A stretch of 64,000 bases of DNA from assembly GCF_019263805.1 (NCBI RefSeq), contig NZ_CP079195.1:1467001-1531000 (forward strand), written 5' to 3'. Position 1 is the first letter of the stretch, and the number at the start of each line of letters is the position of its first letter. The notes beneath the pieces were generated by a model. The model searched no databases and was not told the DNA's origin. It worked only from the letters and a program-made list of their open reading frames with translations. Source of the stretch: Polaribacter sp. NJDZ03 (GTDB lineage: Bacteria > Bacteroidota > Bacteroidia > Flavobacteriales > Flavobacteriaceae). Position numbers and translations under genes: made by a program. Below, one piece after another: positions 56,708 to 64,000 of this stretch.

Positions 56708-57901
56708 ATGATTACAATTAAAAAAATGACCACCAAAAAGGAAATGAAACAATTTGTAACATTTCCTTTTTCGTTATATAAAGACCATAAGTATTGGGTT
56801 CCTCCTATTATTAAAGATGAAATAGACAATTTTGATCCAGCAAAAAACCCTGTTTTTGAAAATGCAGATGCTCAGTTTTTTGTTGCCTTAAGAGATGGTA
56901 AAATTGTAGGAAGAGTTATTGCTATAATCAATTGGTTTGAGGTTGAAAAACAACAAATTAAAAAAATGCGCTTTGGTTGGTTTGATGTTATTGATGATAT
57001 TGAAGTAAGTAAAGTTCTATTAGAAAAAGTAAAAGAAATAGGATTAGAAAACAACTTAGAATATATAGAAGGACCTATAGGTTTTAATAACTTAGACAAA
57101 ACCGGAGTTTTAACAGAAGGTTTCGACCATATTGGTACCATGATAACCTGGTACAATTATCCTTATTATAAGGATCATTTAGAACAATTAGGTTTTGTAA
57201 AAGAGAAGGAATATTTAGAAAATAAATTCAAGTTTAAAAATGTAGATGGTGTTTATTTTGATAGAATAAGTAAAATCTTAAAAAAAAGGTTAAAACTAAA
57301 AGCATTAGATTTCACAAAGACCAAAGACATTATGCCTTATGTAGATGATATGTTTGATGTTTTTAGTGCATCCTACTCTAAACTGTCTTCTTTTGTACCT
57401 ATTTCAGATTCTCAAATTGCTTTTTTTAAGAAGAAATACATCAGCTTTATCAACCCCGAATATATAAAATTTGTGGTTGATGAAAATAATAAACTCGTTG
57501 CTTTTGCTATTGTAATGCCTTCTTTTTCTGAAGCATTACAGAAAGCAAAAGGAAAATTATTTCCATTCGGATTGTTTCACTTATTAAAAGCTAGAAAACA
57601 CTCTAAAGACGTTACTTTTTACTTAATCGGCGTACATCCAGATTATCAAAATAAAGGGGTACATGCAATAATATTTGATCAATACACAAAAACTTTTGCA
57701 CCTCTAGGAATAGAAAATTGTATTAGAACTCCCGAGTTAGAAGACAATGAAGCTATTAAAAAATTATGGGAAAATTTTGATCCTGTAACGCATAAAAGAC
57801 GAAGAACGTATAGAAAGAGTATTCAGCAGGCAGTTGGCAAAAATAAAAAACTTTGCGCCTTTGCGACTTTGCGAGAAAACAAAACCATGAAACTATTTTA
57901 A
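56708..57901 (+). CDS. GNAT-like N-acetyltransferase family protein
   Basis: A 397-residue protein. The opening (MITIKKMTTKKEMKQFVTFPFSLYKDHKYWVPP) and a repeated acyltransferase-like fold with DGKIVGRVIAIINWFEVE near 65, GPIGFNNLDKTGVLTEGFDHIGTM near 123 and LIGVHPDYQNKGVHAIIFDQY near 315 place it in a GNAT superfamily group common in Bacteroidota. The acyl acceptor is unknown. Met1 and Met7 are alternative starts. The last residues (KKLCAFATLREN) are encoded by three CTTTGCG octamers (57851-57874), probably a captured repeat. It ends three bases before rsmE. Confidence 0.8.
   Translation: MITIKKMTTKKEMKQFVTFPFSLYKDHKYWVPPIIKDEIDNFDPAKNPVFENADAQFFVALRDGKIVGRVIAIINWFEVEKQQIKKMRFGWFDVIDDIEVSKVLLEKVKEIGLENNLEYIEGPIGFNNLDKTGVLTEGFDHIGTMITWYNYPYYKDHLEQLGFVKEKEYLENKFKFKNVDGVYFDRISKILKKRLKLKALDFTKTKDIMPYVDDMFDVFSASYSKLSSFVPISDSQIAFFKKKYISFINPEYIKFVVDENNKLVAFAIVMPSFSEALQKAKGKLFPFGLFHLLKARKHSKDVTFYLIGVHPDYQNKGVHAIIFDQYTKTFAPLGIENCIRTPELEDNEAIKKLWENFDPVTHKRRRTYRKSIQQAVGKNKKLCAFATLRENKTMKLF
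57851..57875. repeat. Octamer repeat (CTTTGCGN x3) in a coding tail
   Basis: CTTTGCGC, CTTTGCGA and CTTTGCGA in tandem, followed by G. Similar strings are familiar to me as intergenic repeats of Flavobacteriia. Here the repeat encodes LCAFATLR at the end of the GNAT-like protein. Confidence 0.65.
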
Positions 57902-57904
57902 AAA

Positions 57905-58615
57905 ATGCAACTATTTTATAATTCAGAAATTTCTACAGAAACAACGCAACTTACATTCGATAAAATTGAGAGTAAACATATTGTGCGCGTTTTACGTAAA
58001 AAAGAAAATGACATTCTTAAAATTACAAACGGTAAAGGTTTTTTGTTTGATGTAAAAATTATACTTGCAAGCGACAAAAAATGTTTGGCAGAAGTTATTG
58101 GTTTTGAAGAAAAACCAAAACCTTGGAATTATTACTTGCATATTGCCATTGCTCCTACTAAATTAAATGATAGAATTGAATGGTTTTTAGAAAAAGCAAC
58201 AGAAATTGGTATCGATGAAATTACACCAATTATTTGTTCAAATTCAGAACGTAGAGTTGTAAAATTAGAACGTTTCGAAAAAATTATTCAGTCTGCCATG
58301 AAGCAATCTTTAAAATTCACGCTTCCTAAATTGAATGAACCCATAAAATTGAATGATTTTATAAAACAAGACTTTGAAGGTAACGTTTGTATTGCACACT
58401 GCGAAGATCAAAAAGATAAAAACTTATTACAATCTGTTGTAAAGCCTTCAGAAAAAACCACCATTTTAATTGGCCCCGAAGGTGATTTTTCTATTGATGA
58501 AATTAAAAAATGTTTAACAAAAAACATGACTCCTATTTCTTTAGGAGAAAGTAGATTGCGTACAGAAACTGCTGCATTGGTAGCTGTAAATACCATTTCG
58601 TTTATCAATCAGTAA
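57905..58615 (+). CDS. rsmE: 16S rRNA (uracil(1498)-N3)-methyltransferase
   Basis: A 236-residue SPOUT methyltransferase that methylates N3 of U1498 in helix 44 of 16S rRNA. The N-terminal PUA-like domain has SKHIVRVLRKKENDILKITNGKG near 25. The catalytic trefoil-knot domain shows IAPTKLNDRIEWFLEKATEIGIDEITPI near 78, then LIGPEGDFSIDEI near 186 and SLGESRLRTETAALVAVNTI near 215. It starts four bases past the GNAT gene stop. The gene order with DUF4159 after it recurs in Flavobacteriia. Confidence 0.97.
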   Translation: MQLFYNSEISTETTQLTFDKIESKHIVRVLRKKENDILKITNGKGFLFDVKIILASDKKCLAEVIGFEEKPKPWNYYLHIAIAPTKLNDRIEWFLEKATEIGIDEITPIICSNSERRVVKLERFEKIIQSAMKQSLKFTLPKLNEPIKLNDFIKQDFEGNVCIAHCEDQKDKNLLQSVVKPSEKTTILIGPEGDFSIDEIKKCLTKNMTPISLGESRLRTETAALVAVNTISFINQ

Positions 58616-58700
58616 TTTTTACTATATTGCTTTCTAATAACTAAATGTTAGTTCGAGTAAATTCTATTTTTATAGAAATTTATCGAGAACTCTTACTTTA

Positions 58701-59339
58701 ATGAAAAAAATATTCGTTTTTCTCTTTTTACTCTCACTTTCTACAAACGCACAGAATGTAGCCATTTTAAAATATAATGGAGGTGGAGATTGGTACGCTA
58801 ACCCAACAGCAATTCCTAATTTAATAGACTTTGCAAACACAAATATTGGTACCAATATTTCTAAAGATCCACAAGCAGTAAATATTGATAGTGAAGATAT
58901 TTTTAACTTTCCTATCATTTTTATGACGGGGCATGGAAATGTACTATTTTCTGATGATGAAGCAAACAACTTAAGAAATTACTTAATTTCTGGTGGGTTT
59001 TTGCATATTTCAGACAATTACGGATTAGATAAATTTATACGAAGAGAATTAAAGAAAGTTTTTCCGAGTCTAGAATTTAAAGAAATTCCGAATAATCATC
59101 CTATTTTTAATCAGACTTTTAAATTCCCTAATGGGATTCCTAAAATTCATGAACACAATAAAAAACCTGCCCAAGGTTTTGGTTTCTTTTATGAAGGAAG
59201 GTTGGTTATTTTTTACGATTATGAAACAGATTTAAGCGATGGTTGGGAAGATGAAATCATACACAACAACCTAAAAAGTGTGCGAGAAACTGCTTTAAAA
59301 ATGGGGGCGAACATTATTGAGTTTGCTTTTAAGAATTAA
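58701..59339 (+). CDS. DUF4159 domain-containing exported protein
   Basis: A 212-residue protein with a signal peptide (MKKIFVFLFLLSLSTNAQ). The DUF4159 domain follows: LKYNGGGDWYANPTAIPNLIDFAN, IIFMTGHGNVLFSDDEANNLRNYLISGGFLHISDNYG near 75-110 and a C-terminal GFFYEGRLVIFYDYETDLSDGWED block. The function is unknown; the fold is thought to be related to type 1 glutamine amidotransferase-like domains, and no Cys-His-Glu triad is visible. It is in line with rsmE and probably co-transcribed. Confidence 0.85.
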   Translation: MKKIFVFLFLLSLSTNAQNVAILKYNGGGDWYANPTAIPNLIDFANTNIGTNISKDPQAVNIDSEDIFNFPIIFMTGHGNVLFSDDEANNLRNYLISGGFLHISDNYGLDKFIRRELKKVFPSLEFKEIPNNHPIFNQTFKFPNGIPKIHEHNKKPAQGFGFFYEGRLVIFYDYETDLSDGWEDEIIHNNLKSVRETALKMGANIIEFAFKN

Positions 59340-59418
59340 GTAAACTTTAGGCAAAGACAAAAACTTCGAAAAAAGATTTTTTGGAAACAAGAATCAAGAA
59401 AACCTGAAACTTTAAAAA

Positions 59419-60330
59419 ATGCAAAACAACATAGATATAGACGCTATTAAAATAAACTTTGATGAAAGTGGTTTATGGGTTTTAAACATAGCCATTGCCA
59501 TTATTATGTTTGGCGTCGCTTTGGGTATTTCTGTAGAAGATTTTAAAAGGCTATTTAAAAATCCTAAAATAGTTTTTGTAGGTGTTTTATCGCAATTTAT
59601 ATTGTTACCTGCTTTTACTTTTTTGGCAATTCTAATTATAAAACCGCATCCTAGTTTTGCATTAGGAATGATAATGATTGCTGCTTGCCCTGGCGGAAAT
59701 GTCTCTAACTTTTTTAGTAAAATGGCTGGAGGAAACGCTGCTTTATCTGTTAGTTTAACTGCTTTTGCAACCTTAATTTGCATTGTTATGACGCCTCTTA
59801 ATTTACAGTTTTGGGGAAGTTTATATGAACCAACCAATATCATTTTAAAAACGGTGTCTTTAAATCCGTATGATTTATTTAAAGTCGTTTCTATAATTTT
59901 AGGAATCCCTTTAATTCTTGGAATGGTTATTAAACATTACCATTCGGAAATGGCTCACAAAATTGAAAAAGTTTTAAAACCATTGTCTATGTTGGTTTTT
60001 ATTGCTTTAATTTTTATTGCCTTTTCTCAGAATTTAGATGTTTTTATACACCATATTCACCATGTATTTTTCTTAGTTATTTTTCATAATATTTTTGCCT
60101 ACATTTTAGGGTTTTATACCTCAAAAAGTTTTAAATTGAATAAAAAAGATTGTAAAACAATTGCTATAGAAACTGGCATACAAAACGGCGGTTTAGGTTT
60201 GTTACTTATTTTTGGCTTCTTTGAAGGTTTAGGTGGAATGGCTTTACTGGCTGCTTTTTGGGGAGTTTGGGATGTCTTTTCGGGCATGGCATTAGCAACT
60301 TATTGGGGCAGAAAATCATCTTTAAAATAA
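59419..60330 (+). CDS. Bile acid:sodium symporter family transporter
   Basis: A 303-residue membrane protein with nine to ten helices. The BASS-family core shows ILLPAFTFLAILIIKPHPSFALGMIMIAACPGGNVSNFFSKMAGGNAALSVSLTAFATL (about residues 68-125), in which the PGGNVSN crossover is diagnostic, and a second ETGIQNGGLGLLLIFGF crossover near 250. It likely couples Na+ to an organic acid such as a bile-acid-like or pantothenate-like compound; the real substrate is unknown. The acyltransferase gene starts ten bases later. Confidence 0.9.
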   Translation: MQNNIDIDAIKINFDESGLWVLNIAIAIIMFGVALGISVEDFKRLFKNPKIVFVGVLSQFILLPAFTFLAILIIKPHPSFALGMIMIAACPGGNVSNFFSKMAGGNAALSVSLTAFATLICIVMTPLNLQFWGSLYEPTNIILKTVSLNPYDLFKVVSIILGIPLILGMVIKHYHSEMAHKIEKVLKPLSMLVFIALIFIAFSQNLDVFIHHIHHVFFLVIFHNIFAYILGFYTSKSFKLNKKDCKTIAIETGIQNGGLGLLLIFGFFEGLGGMALLAAFWGVWDVFSGMALATYWGRKSSLK

Positions 60331-60340
60331 TTATTAAAAT

Positions 60341-61399
60341 ATGGAAAATTCACAAATATGGTTTCGCTTGGTGCGTTTATACGTTAAACTCGGACTTTTT
60401 TTTTACACTAAAAAAATAAAAGTAGTTGGTTTAAAAAACGTACCTAAAAAAGGGGCTGTACTTTTTGCAATAAACCACCCAAACGGATTGATAGATCCTC
60501 TAATTGTGACCACAAATAACCCAAGAGCTAGTTATTTTTTAGTAAAAGCGGCAGCTTTTAAAAACCCTATTATAGAAAAGATTCTAAACTCCCTAAATCT
60601 AATTGCCATTTATAGAATGCGAGACGGCATCGATCAATTGGCAAAAAACGAGGCAGTTTTTAATACCTGTTATAACATTTTTAACCGCGGAAAATCTTTA
60701 ATGATTTTTCCAGAAGGTAGTGATTGTAGAGACAGAACCGTTAGACCTTTAAGTAAAGGTTTTACTAGAATTGTATATGGAGCTATAGAAAAATACCCAG
60801 ATTTACAAATACAAGTAGTACCTGTAGGAATTACGTATCAAAATGCATCTCATTTTCCTTGCAAAGTGGCTTTGCATTACGGATCACCTATTAATGCTAG
60901 CGAAATTTACGCAAACAATATTCCTAGTAAATCTATTAATATTCTAAAAAACGAAGTTGTAAATCAGTTAAAAGAATTATCTGTTCATATAGAAAAAGAT
61001 GAAAACTATGATGCTATTTTAACGAAGCTAAATGATGCTCAAGTAGATTTTACAGAAGTAAAAAAGGTACAAGAAATGATTAAAAAAAATACGTTTCCGC
61101 CTAAAAAAGAAGGTAGTACAAACTATTTAAAACTCTTGTATTATGTAATTCTTTTAAATAGTTTGGTTCATTATCTAATTTACAAAAAGCAAGCAAAAAA
61201 GAACCCTGATATCGATTTCATAGATACTTTTAGATTTACGTACAACCTATTTATTTTACCTGTTTTTTATGCACTACAAGCGTTTATAGTATCCTATTTT
61301 TTTGGTGATAAGATTGCGTTACTCTATTTTTCTTTTAGCTTATTAATTATATTTTTATACAGCAAATTAGCGCCAACAAATACAGAGGCTAGTTCTTAG
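60341..61399 (+). CDS. 1-acylglycerol-3-phosphate acyltransferase-like (PlsC domain) protein
   Basis: A 352-residue LPLAT-domain protein. The catalytic block is INHPNGLIDPLI (His and Asp five residues apart, the variant seen in Bacteroidota members), and FPEGSDCRDRTVRPLSKGFTRI near 125-146 is the second motif. A C-terminal segment (about 265-345) has two or three membrane helices. It probably acylates a lysophospholipid or a related lipid. It lies before an unusual element at 61405-61496. Confidence 0.88.
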   Translation: MENSQIWFRLVRLYVKLGLFFYTKKIKVVGLKNVPKKGAVLFAINHPNGLIDPLIVTTNNPRASYFLVKAAAFKNPIIEKILNSLNLIAIYRMRDGIDQLAKNEAVFNTCYNIFNRGKSLMIFPEGSDCRDRTVRPLSKGFTRIVYGAIEKYPDLQIQVVPVGITYQNASHFPCKVALHYGSPINASEIYANNIPSKSINILKNEVVNQLKELSVHIEKDENYDAILTKLNDAQVDFTEVKKVQEMIKKNTFPPKKEGSTNYLKLLYYVILLNSLVHYLIYKKQAKKNPDIDFIDTFRFTYNLFILPVFYALQAFIVSYFFGDKIALLYFSFSLLIIFLYSKLAPTNTEASS

Positions 61400-61404
61400 A
61401 AAAA

Positions 61405-61450
61405 AAACAAACCGTTCAATCAGGTCTAGCCCTGATTGAACGGTTTGTTT
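61405..61450 (+). terminator. Long perfect hairpin after the acyltransferase gene
   Basis: AAACAAACCGTTCAATCAGG (61405-61424), a six-base loop and its perfect complement CCTGATTGAACGGTTTGTTT (61431-61450), followed by GAGCTCTTTTTTG. The 3' arm is also the 5' conserved part of element copy B, so terminator folding and element folding compete. Confidence 0.75.
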
Positions 61451-61496
61451 GAGCTCTTTTTTGTTTTTCTCAAAAAAAGCGAGTAGTGAAAGCAGG
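61431..61496 (+). repeat. Conserved intergenic element copy B, candidate structured RNA
   Basis: ATTGAACGG, TTGTTTGAGCTCTTTT and AAAAAGCGAGTAGTGAAAG are shared with copy A, while the loop between them differs (TTGTTTTTCTCA against GAGGTACGA). The closing stem is CCTG/CAGG here against GGG/CCC in copy A, so two positions change on both sides to keep pairing. It lies between two convergent genes. Confidence 0.6.
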
Positions 61497-61529
61497 AAAT
61501 AGCTTCTAAAAATAACTATTTTATTCCTC

Positions 61530-63998
61530 TTAATTTATAATAGCATCTTGAATTACTTGCTGAATTTCTGTACGCATATTGCTTCTTACCAAACTTCTAT
61601 TTGCTGCCGTTGGATACACTCTATTAGACAAAAACACATATACAATTCCACTTTGAGGATCTGCCCAAGTATAAGTACCTGTAAAACCAGAATGCCCAAA
61701 ACTCTCGTCGGATACACAGCCACAAGTTGCTTTAACTTTAGGGTTTAACTGCGGTTTATCGAAACCTAAGCCTCTACGCACCTGCATATCTGAAAAATAA
61801 CGATGGTTAAATTTGTCTAAGGTTTCTGTTTTTAAATATCTTTTACCTCCATAATATCCTTTCTGTAAATACATCTGCATAATTTTTGCAACATCGTTTG
61901 CATTGGCAAATAAACCTGCATGTCCACCTACTCCACCCAACATAGCAGCTCCCATATCATGCACATAACCTTGCACTAATTGATTGCGGTAATAGTTGTC
62001 TTTTTCAGTAGGTATAATTTCGTTTGCAGGAAACTTTTGAAGCGGTAAATACGTGGTTCTATTAGCGCCCAAAGATTGGTAAAACTCTTCATCTACCAAG
62101 GTATTTAAAGGTTTTTGATACGTTTTTTCTATAGCTTCTTGTAGTAAATAATATCCTAAATCGCTGTATTTATAGCCTGGAGTTGTTCTTTGGTCTGCAT
62201 CTCTAATATATTTATAAATACTGTCTTTATAACTCTTGTTTATATATAAGTTTTTTGCCACATTTAGAGAAAATCTTTCCGATTGTTTATTACTATAAAA
62301 AGCAGGTAAATTTTCATGTGTTATACTATCTTGAGTTGCCACATAAAAGGGAATCCACGCTTTTAAACGTCCGTAATGTGAAAGGATTTCTCTAACAGAA
62401 ACCGATGCTTTATTAGAGCCTTTAAAACCTGGTAAAAGATCTTGAAGTTTTTCATTTAAAGAAATTTTATTTTCTTCTTCTGCTTTCATCACCAAAGGTA
62501 AAGAGGCTAAAATTTTAGTAAGCGAAGCCAAATCGTAAACGTCAGAATTTTTTACTTTTCTAGACGTATCATCTGTGTGATGTCCGTAACTTTTCTCTAA
62601 AACAATTTTACCGTGCCTTGCTACCACAACCTGAAAACCTGGTGCCATTTTTTCCTTTAAAATAATCTTAGCTAAAGAATCTATCTTCTTTAATTTGATA
62701 GATGATAATTGGGCAGCTTCTGGTATAGTATACTCAAATCTACTTAAGTTTGAGGTAAAAAAACCACTCCCTTCAGAAAAATCTTCTTTAATAGAAACAG
62801 GCAACTTTCCTTTTGCTCCAAAAGCTCCAAAAATTAATTGAGCAGAGAGTTCTTGGGCCAATTTACTATTTTGGTAAGACACAATAATGCCTTCTATATT
62901 TGTAAAAGATTTTACTTGTAATAAACTATAAGGACTCGCAAAAACATCTAAAATTACATTATTCTCTCTAGAGATTTCTTGCAACCAAACCAATTCTTTA
63001 TTTGTAAACTTATAACTTTTCCATGGGTTCGCGTTGGATTTATGAAAACCAACAATTACCAAGTTATAAGGTTTCAATTTTGTTATAAGTCCGTCTAAAT
63101 TTTCACTATAAACCTCATCTACTTGCCCATAATTTTGAAGCATATCAATAAAAGGATATCCAGAATCGTCGCCTAATTTTACATATGCAATTTTTCTTTC
63201 TTCTAAATTGGTAATAGGTATATTGTAGTTTTTATTTTTGACAACCGTTAAAGAATTCTTCACCAATTCTCTATGTAATAATTCATCATCAATTGAATTT
63301 AAGTCTTCATGCAAATTATTTAAGACAACTGGTTTATACTCATTTAAACCTGCCCAATATTTAGCTTTTAATATTTTACGAACAGAAAAATTGACTCTTT
63401 CTTCCGTTAGTGTCTTTAACTCAATAGCCTTTTTAATCATGTTTACCGTAGCAGGAATTTCTTGCGGAATTAACAATAAATCATTCCCTGCTTGTATGGC
63501 TGCCAAATTAATTTCTGCCGAAGTAGCATAATTTGCAGCACCTTTCATATTTAATCCATCGGTAATTACCAAGCCTAAAAAACCTAATTTTTGCTGTAAT
63601 AAATTAGTCACCACATTTTTAGATAAAGAAGTAGGCAATCTACTATCTGGCTCTAAACTAGCAATACTTAAATGTGCCGTCATAACACTTGCCATACCAG
63701 CATCAAAAACCCTTTTATACGGATACAATTCAATAGAATCTAAGCGTGCCAAATCAAAATTTAAAACAGGTAATGTATGGTGAGAATCTGTTGCGGTATC
63801 TCCATGACCAGGAAAATGTTTTGCGTTTGCCAAAACGCCTTGACTTTGCATCCCTTTTGTAAACGCAATCGCTTTCTCGGTTACGTTTTCTTTATCTTCA
63901 CCAAAAGACCTGTTTCCTATAATTGGGTTTTCTGGATTTGTATTAATATCTACAACCGGCGCAAAGTTTACATGAATGCCCAATCGCTTACAATGCAT
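61530..63998 (-). CDS. GH3 beta-N-acetylhexosaminidase-like and serine beta-lactamase-like fusion (N-terminus cut by window)
   Basis: An 822-residue piece; the true start lies beyond the window edge. The first part (about 1-410) is glycoside hydrolase family 3: NFAPVVDINTNPENPIIGNRSFG, KHFPGHGDTATDSHHTLP near 59-76 and ITDGLNMKGA near 145, as in NagZ-type enzymes that remove GlcNAc from muropeptides. The second part (about 430-820) is a serine beta-lactamase/penicillin-binding-protein fold: SLTKIL (Ser-x-x-Lys) near 490, YSDLGYYLL near 611 and HSGFTG near 768. It probably acts on peptidoglycan fragments. The gene is convergent with the acyltransferase gene. Confidence 0.88.
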   Translation of the reverse strand: MHCKRLGIHVNFAPVVDINTNPENPIIGNRSFGEDKENVTEKAIAFTKGMQSQGVLANAKHFPGHGDTATDSHHTLPVLNFDLARLDSIELYPYKRVFDAGMASVMTAHLSIASLEPDSRLPTSLSKNVVTNLLQQKLGFLGLVITDGLNMKGAANYATSAEINLAAIQAGNDLLLIPQEIPATVNMIKKAIELKTLTEERVNFSVRKILKAKYWAGLNEYKPVVLNNLHEDLNSIDDELLHRELVKNSLTVVKNKNYNIPITNLEERKIAYVKLGDDSGYPFIDMLQNYGQVDEVYSENLDGLITKLKPYNLVIVGFHKSNANPWKSYKFTNKELVWLQEISRENNVILDVFASPYSLLQVKSFTNIEGIIVSYQNSKLAQELSAQLIFGAFGAKGKLPVSIKEDFSEGSGFFTSNLSRFEYTIPEAAQLSSIKLKKIDSLAKIILKEKMAPGFQVVVARHGKIVLEKSYGHHTDDTSRKVKNSDVYDLASLTKILASLPLVMKAEEENKISLNEKLQDLLPGFKGSNKASVSVREILSHYGRLKAWIPFYVATQDSITHENLPAFYSNKQSERFSLNVAKNLYINKSYKDSIYKYIRDADQRTTPGYKYSDLGYYLLQEAIEKTYQKPLNTLVDEEFYQSLGANRTTYLPLQKFPANEIIPTEKDNYYRNQLVQGYVHDMGAAMLGGVGGHAGLFANANDVAKIMQMYLQKGYYGGKRYLKTETLDKFNHRYFSDMQVRRGLGFDKPQLNPKVKATCGCVSDESFGHSGFTGTYTWADPQSGIVYVFLSNRVYPTAANRSLVRSNMRTEIQQVIQDAIIN

Positions 63999-64000
63999 CC

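Overview
The window is AT-rich chromosomal DNA from a member of the Bacteroidota, most likely the family Flavobacteriaceae (Polaribacter/Tenacibaculum-like; genus inferred from general resemblance only). The evidence is the TAnnTTTG-type -7 promoter boxes, the general lack of Shine-Dalgarno sequences (rpsU is a marked exception), lineage-typical families (DUF3467 beside rpoC, DUF2851, DUF4159, DUF4834, DUF5683, a two-domain E1 dehydrogenase, an oversized signal peptidase I) and flavobacterial-style intergenic repeats. It is mostly core genome, with one intact insertion sequence and several unexplained repeat or structured elements.

Layout. 1-3.6 kb: tRNA-Ser(TGA), aroC, a membrane acyltransferase-like protein and an exported esterase. 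3.6-18.9 kb (minus strand): the information-processing block, transcribed as rpsU, then xerC-like and hpf, then tRNA-Thr(TGT)-Tyr(GTA)-Gly(TCC)-Thr(GGT)-tuf-tRNA-Trp-secE-nusG-rplK-rplA-rplJ-rplL-rpoB-rpoC, then DUF3467. The four tRNAs ahead of tuf have the same anticodons and order as E. coli thrU-tyrU-glyT-thrT-tufB. 18.9-19.35 kb: an 82-bp conserved, possibly structured element next to 27 tandem GTGTTCA heptamers. 19.4-25.4 kb (minus): acyl-CoA dehydrogenase, helix-hairpin-helix protein, Na+/alanine symporter, RmlD-like reductase, K+ channel, PspC protein. 25.5-37.5 kb (plus): uvrA, LOG-family protein, a degenerate M1-peptidase/barrel protein, E1 alpha-beta dehydrogenase, large zinc protease. 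37.5-41.1 kb: DUF2851, nitroreductase, aminoacyl-histidine dipeptidase. 41.3-47.8 kb: parA-parB-DUF5683-dapB, lepB, WbqC, a Crp-like regulator and DUF6122. 47.8-55.4 kb (minus): a surface-glycan operon (DUF4834, YfhO-like protein, two glycosyltransferases, flippase) interrupted by an IS1595-family element. 55.5-61.4 kb (plus): outer-membrane protein, GNAT, rsmE, DUF4159, a bile-acid-symporter-family protein and an acyltransferase. 61.5-64 kb (minus): a GH3/beta-lactamase-like fusion cut by the window edge.

The best leads are non-coding. (1) Two copies of a conserved intergenic element (19013-19094 and 61431-61496) show compensatory changes in their closing stem, which suggests a structured RNA, possibly Flavo-1. 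(2) The pure heptamer array starts 10 bp from one copy, and degenerate AGT-phased heptamers recur between rpoB and rpoC and after lepB. (3) An IS1595-type element with a perfect 8-bp target duplication sits exactly at an operon junction, and the duplication recreates the stop codon. (4) rpsU has a strong Shine-Dalgarno sequence plus a tiny overlapping uORF. (5) A terminator and the tRNA-tuf promoter overlap so that the promoter's own transcript would start inside the hairpin arm. I saw no CRISPR array, prophage, toxin-antitoxin or defence system.
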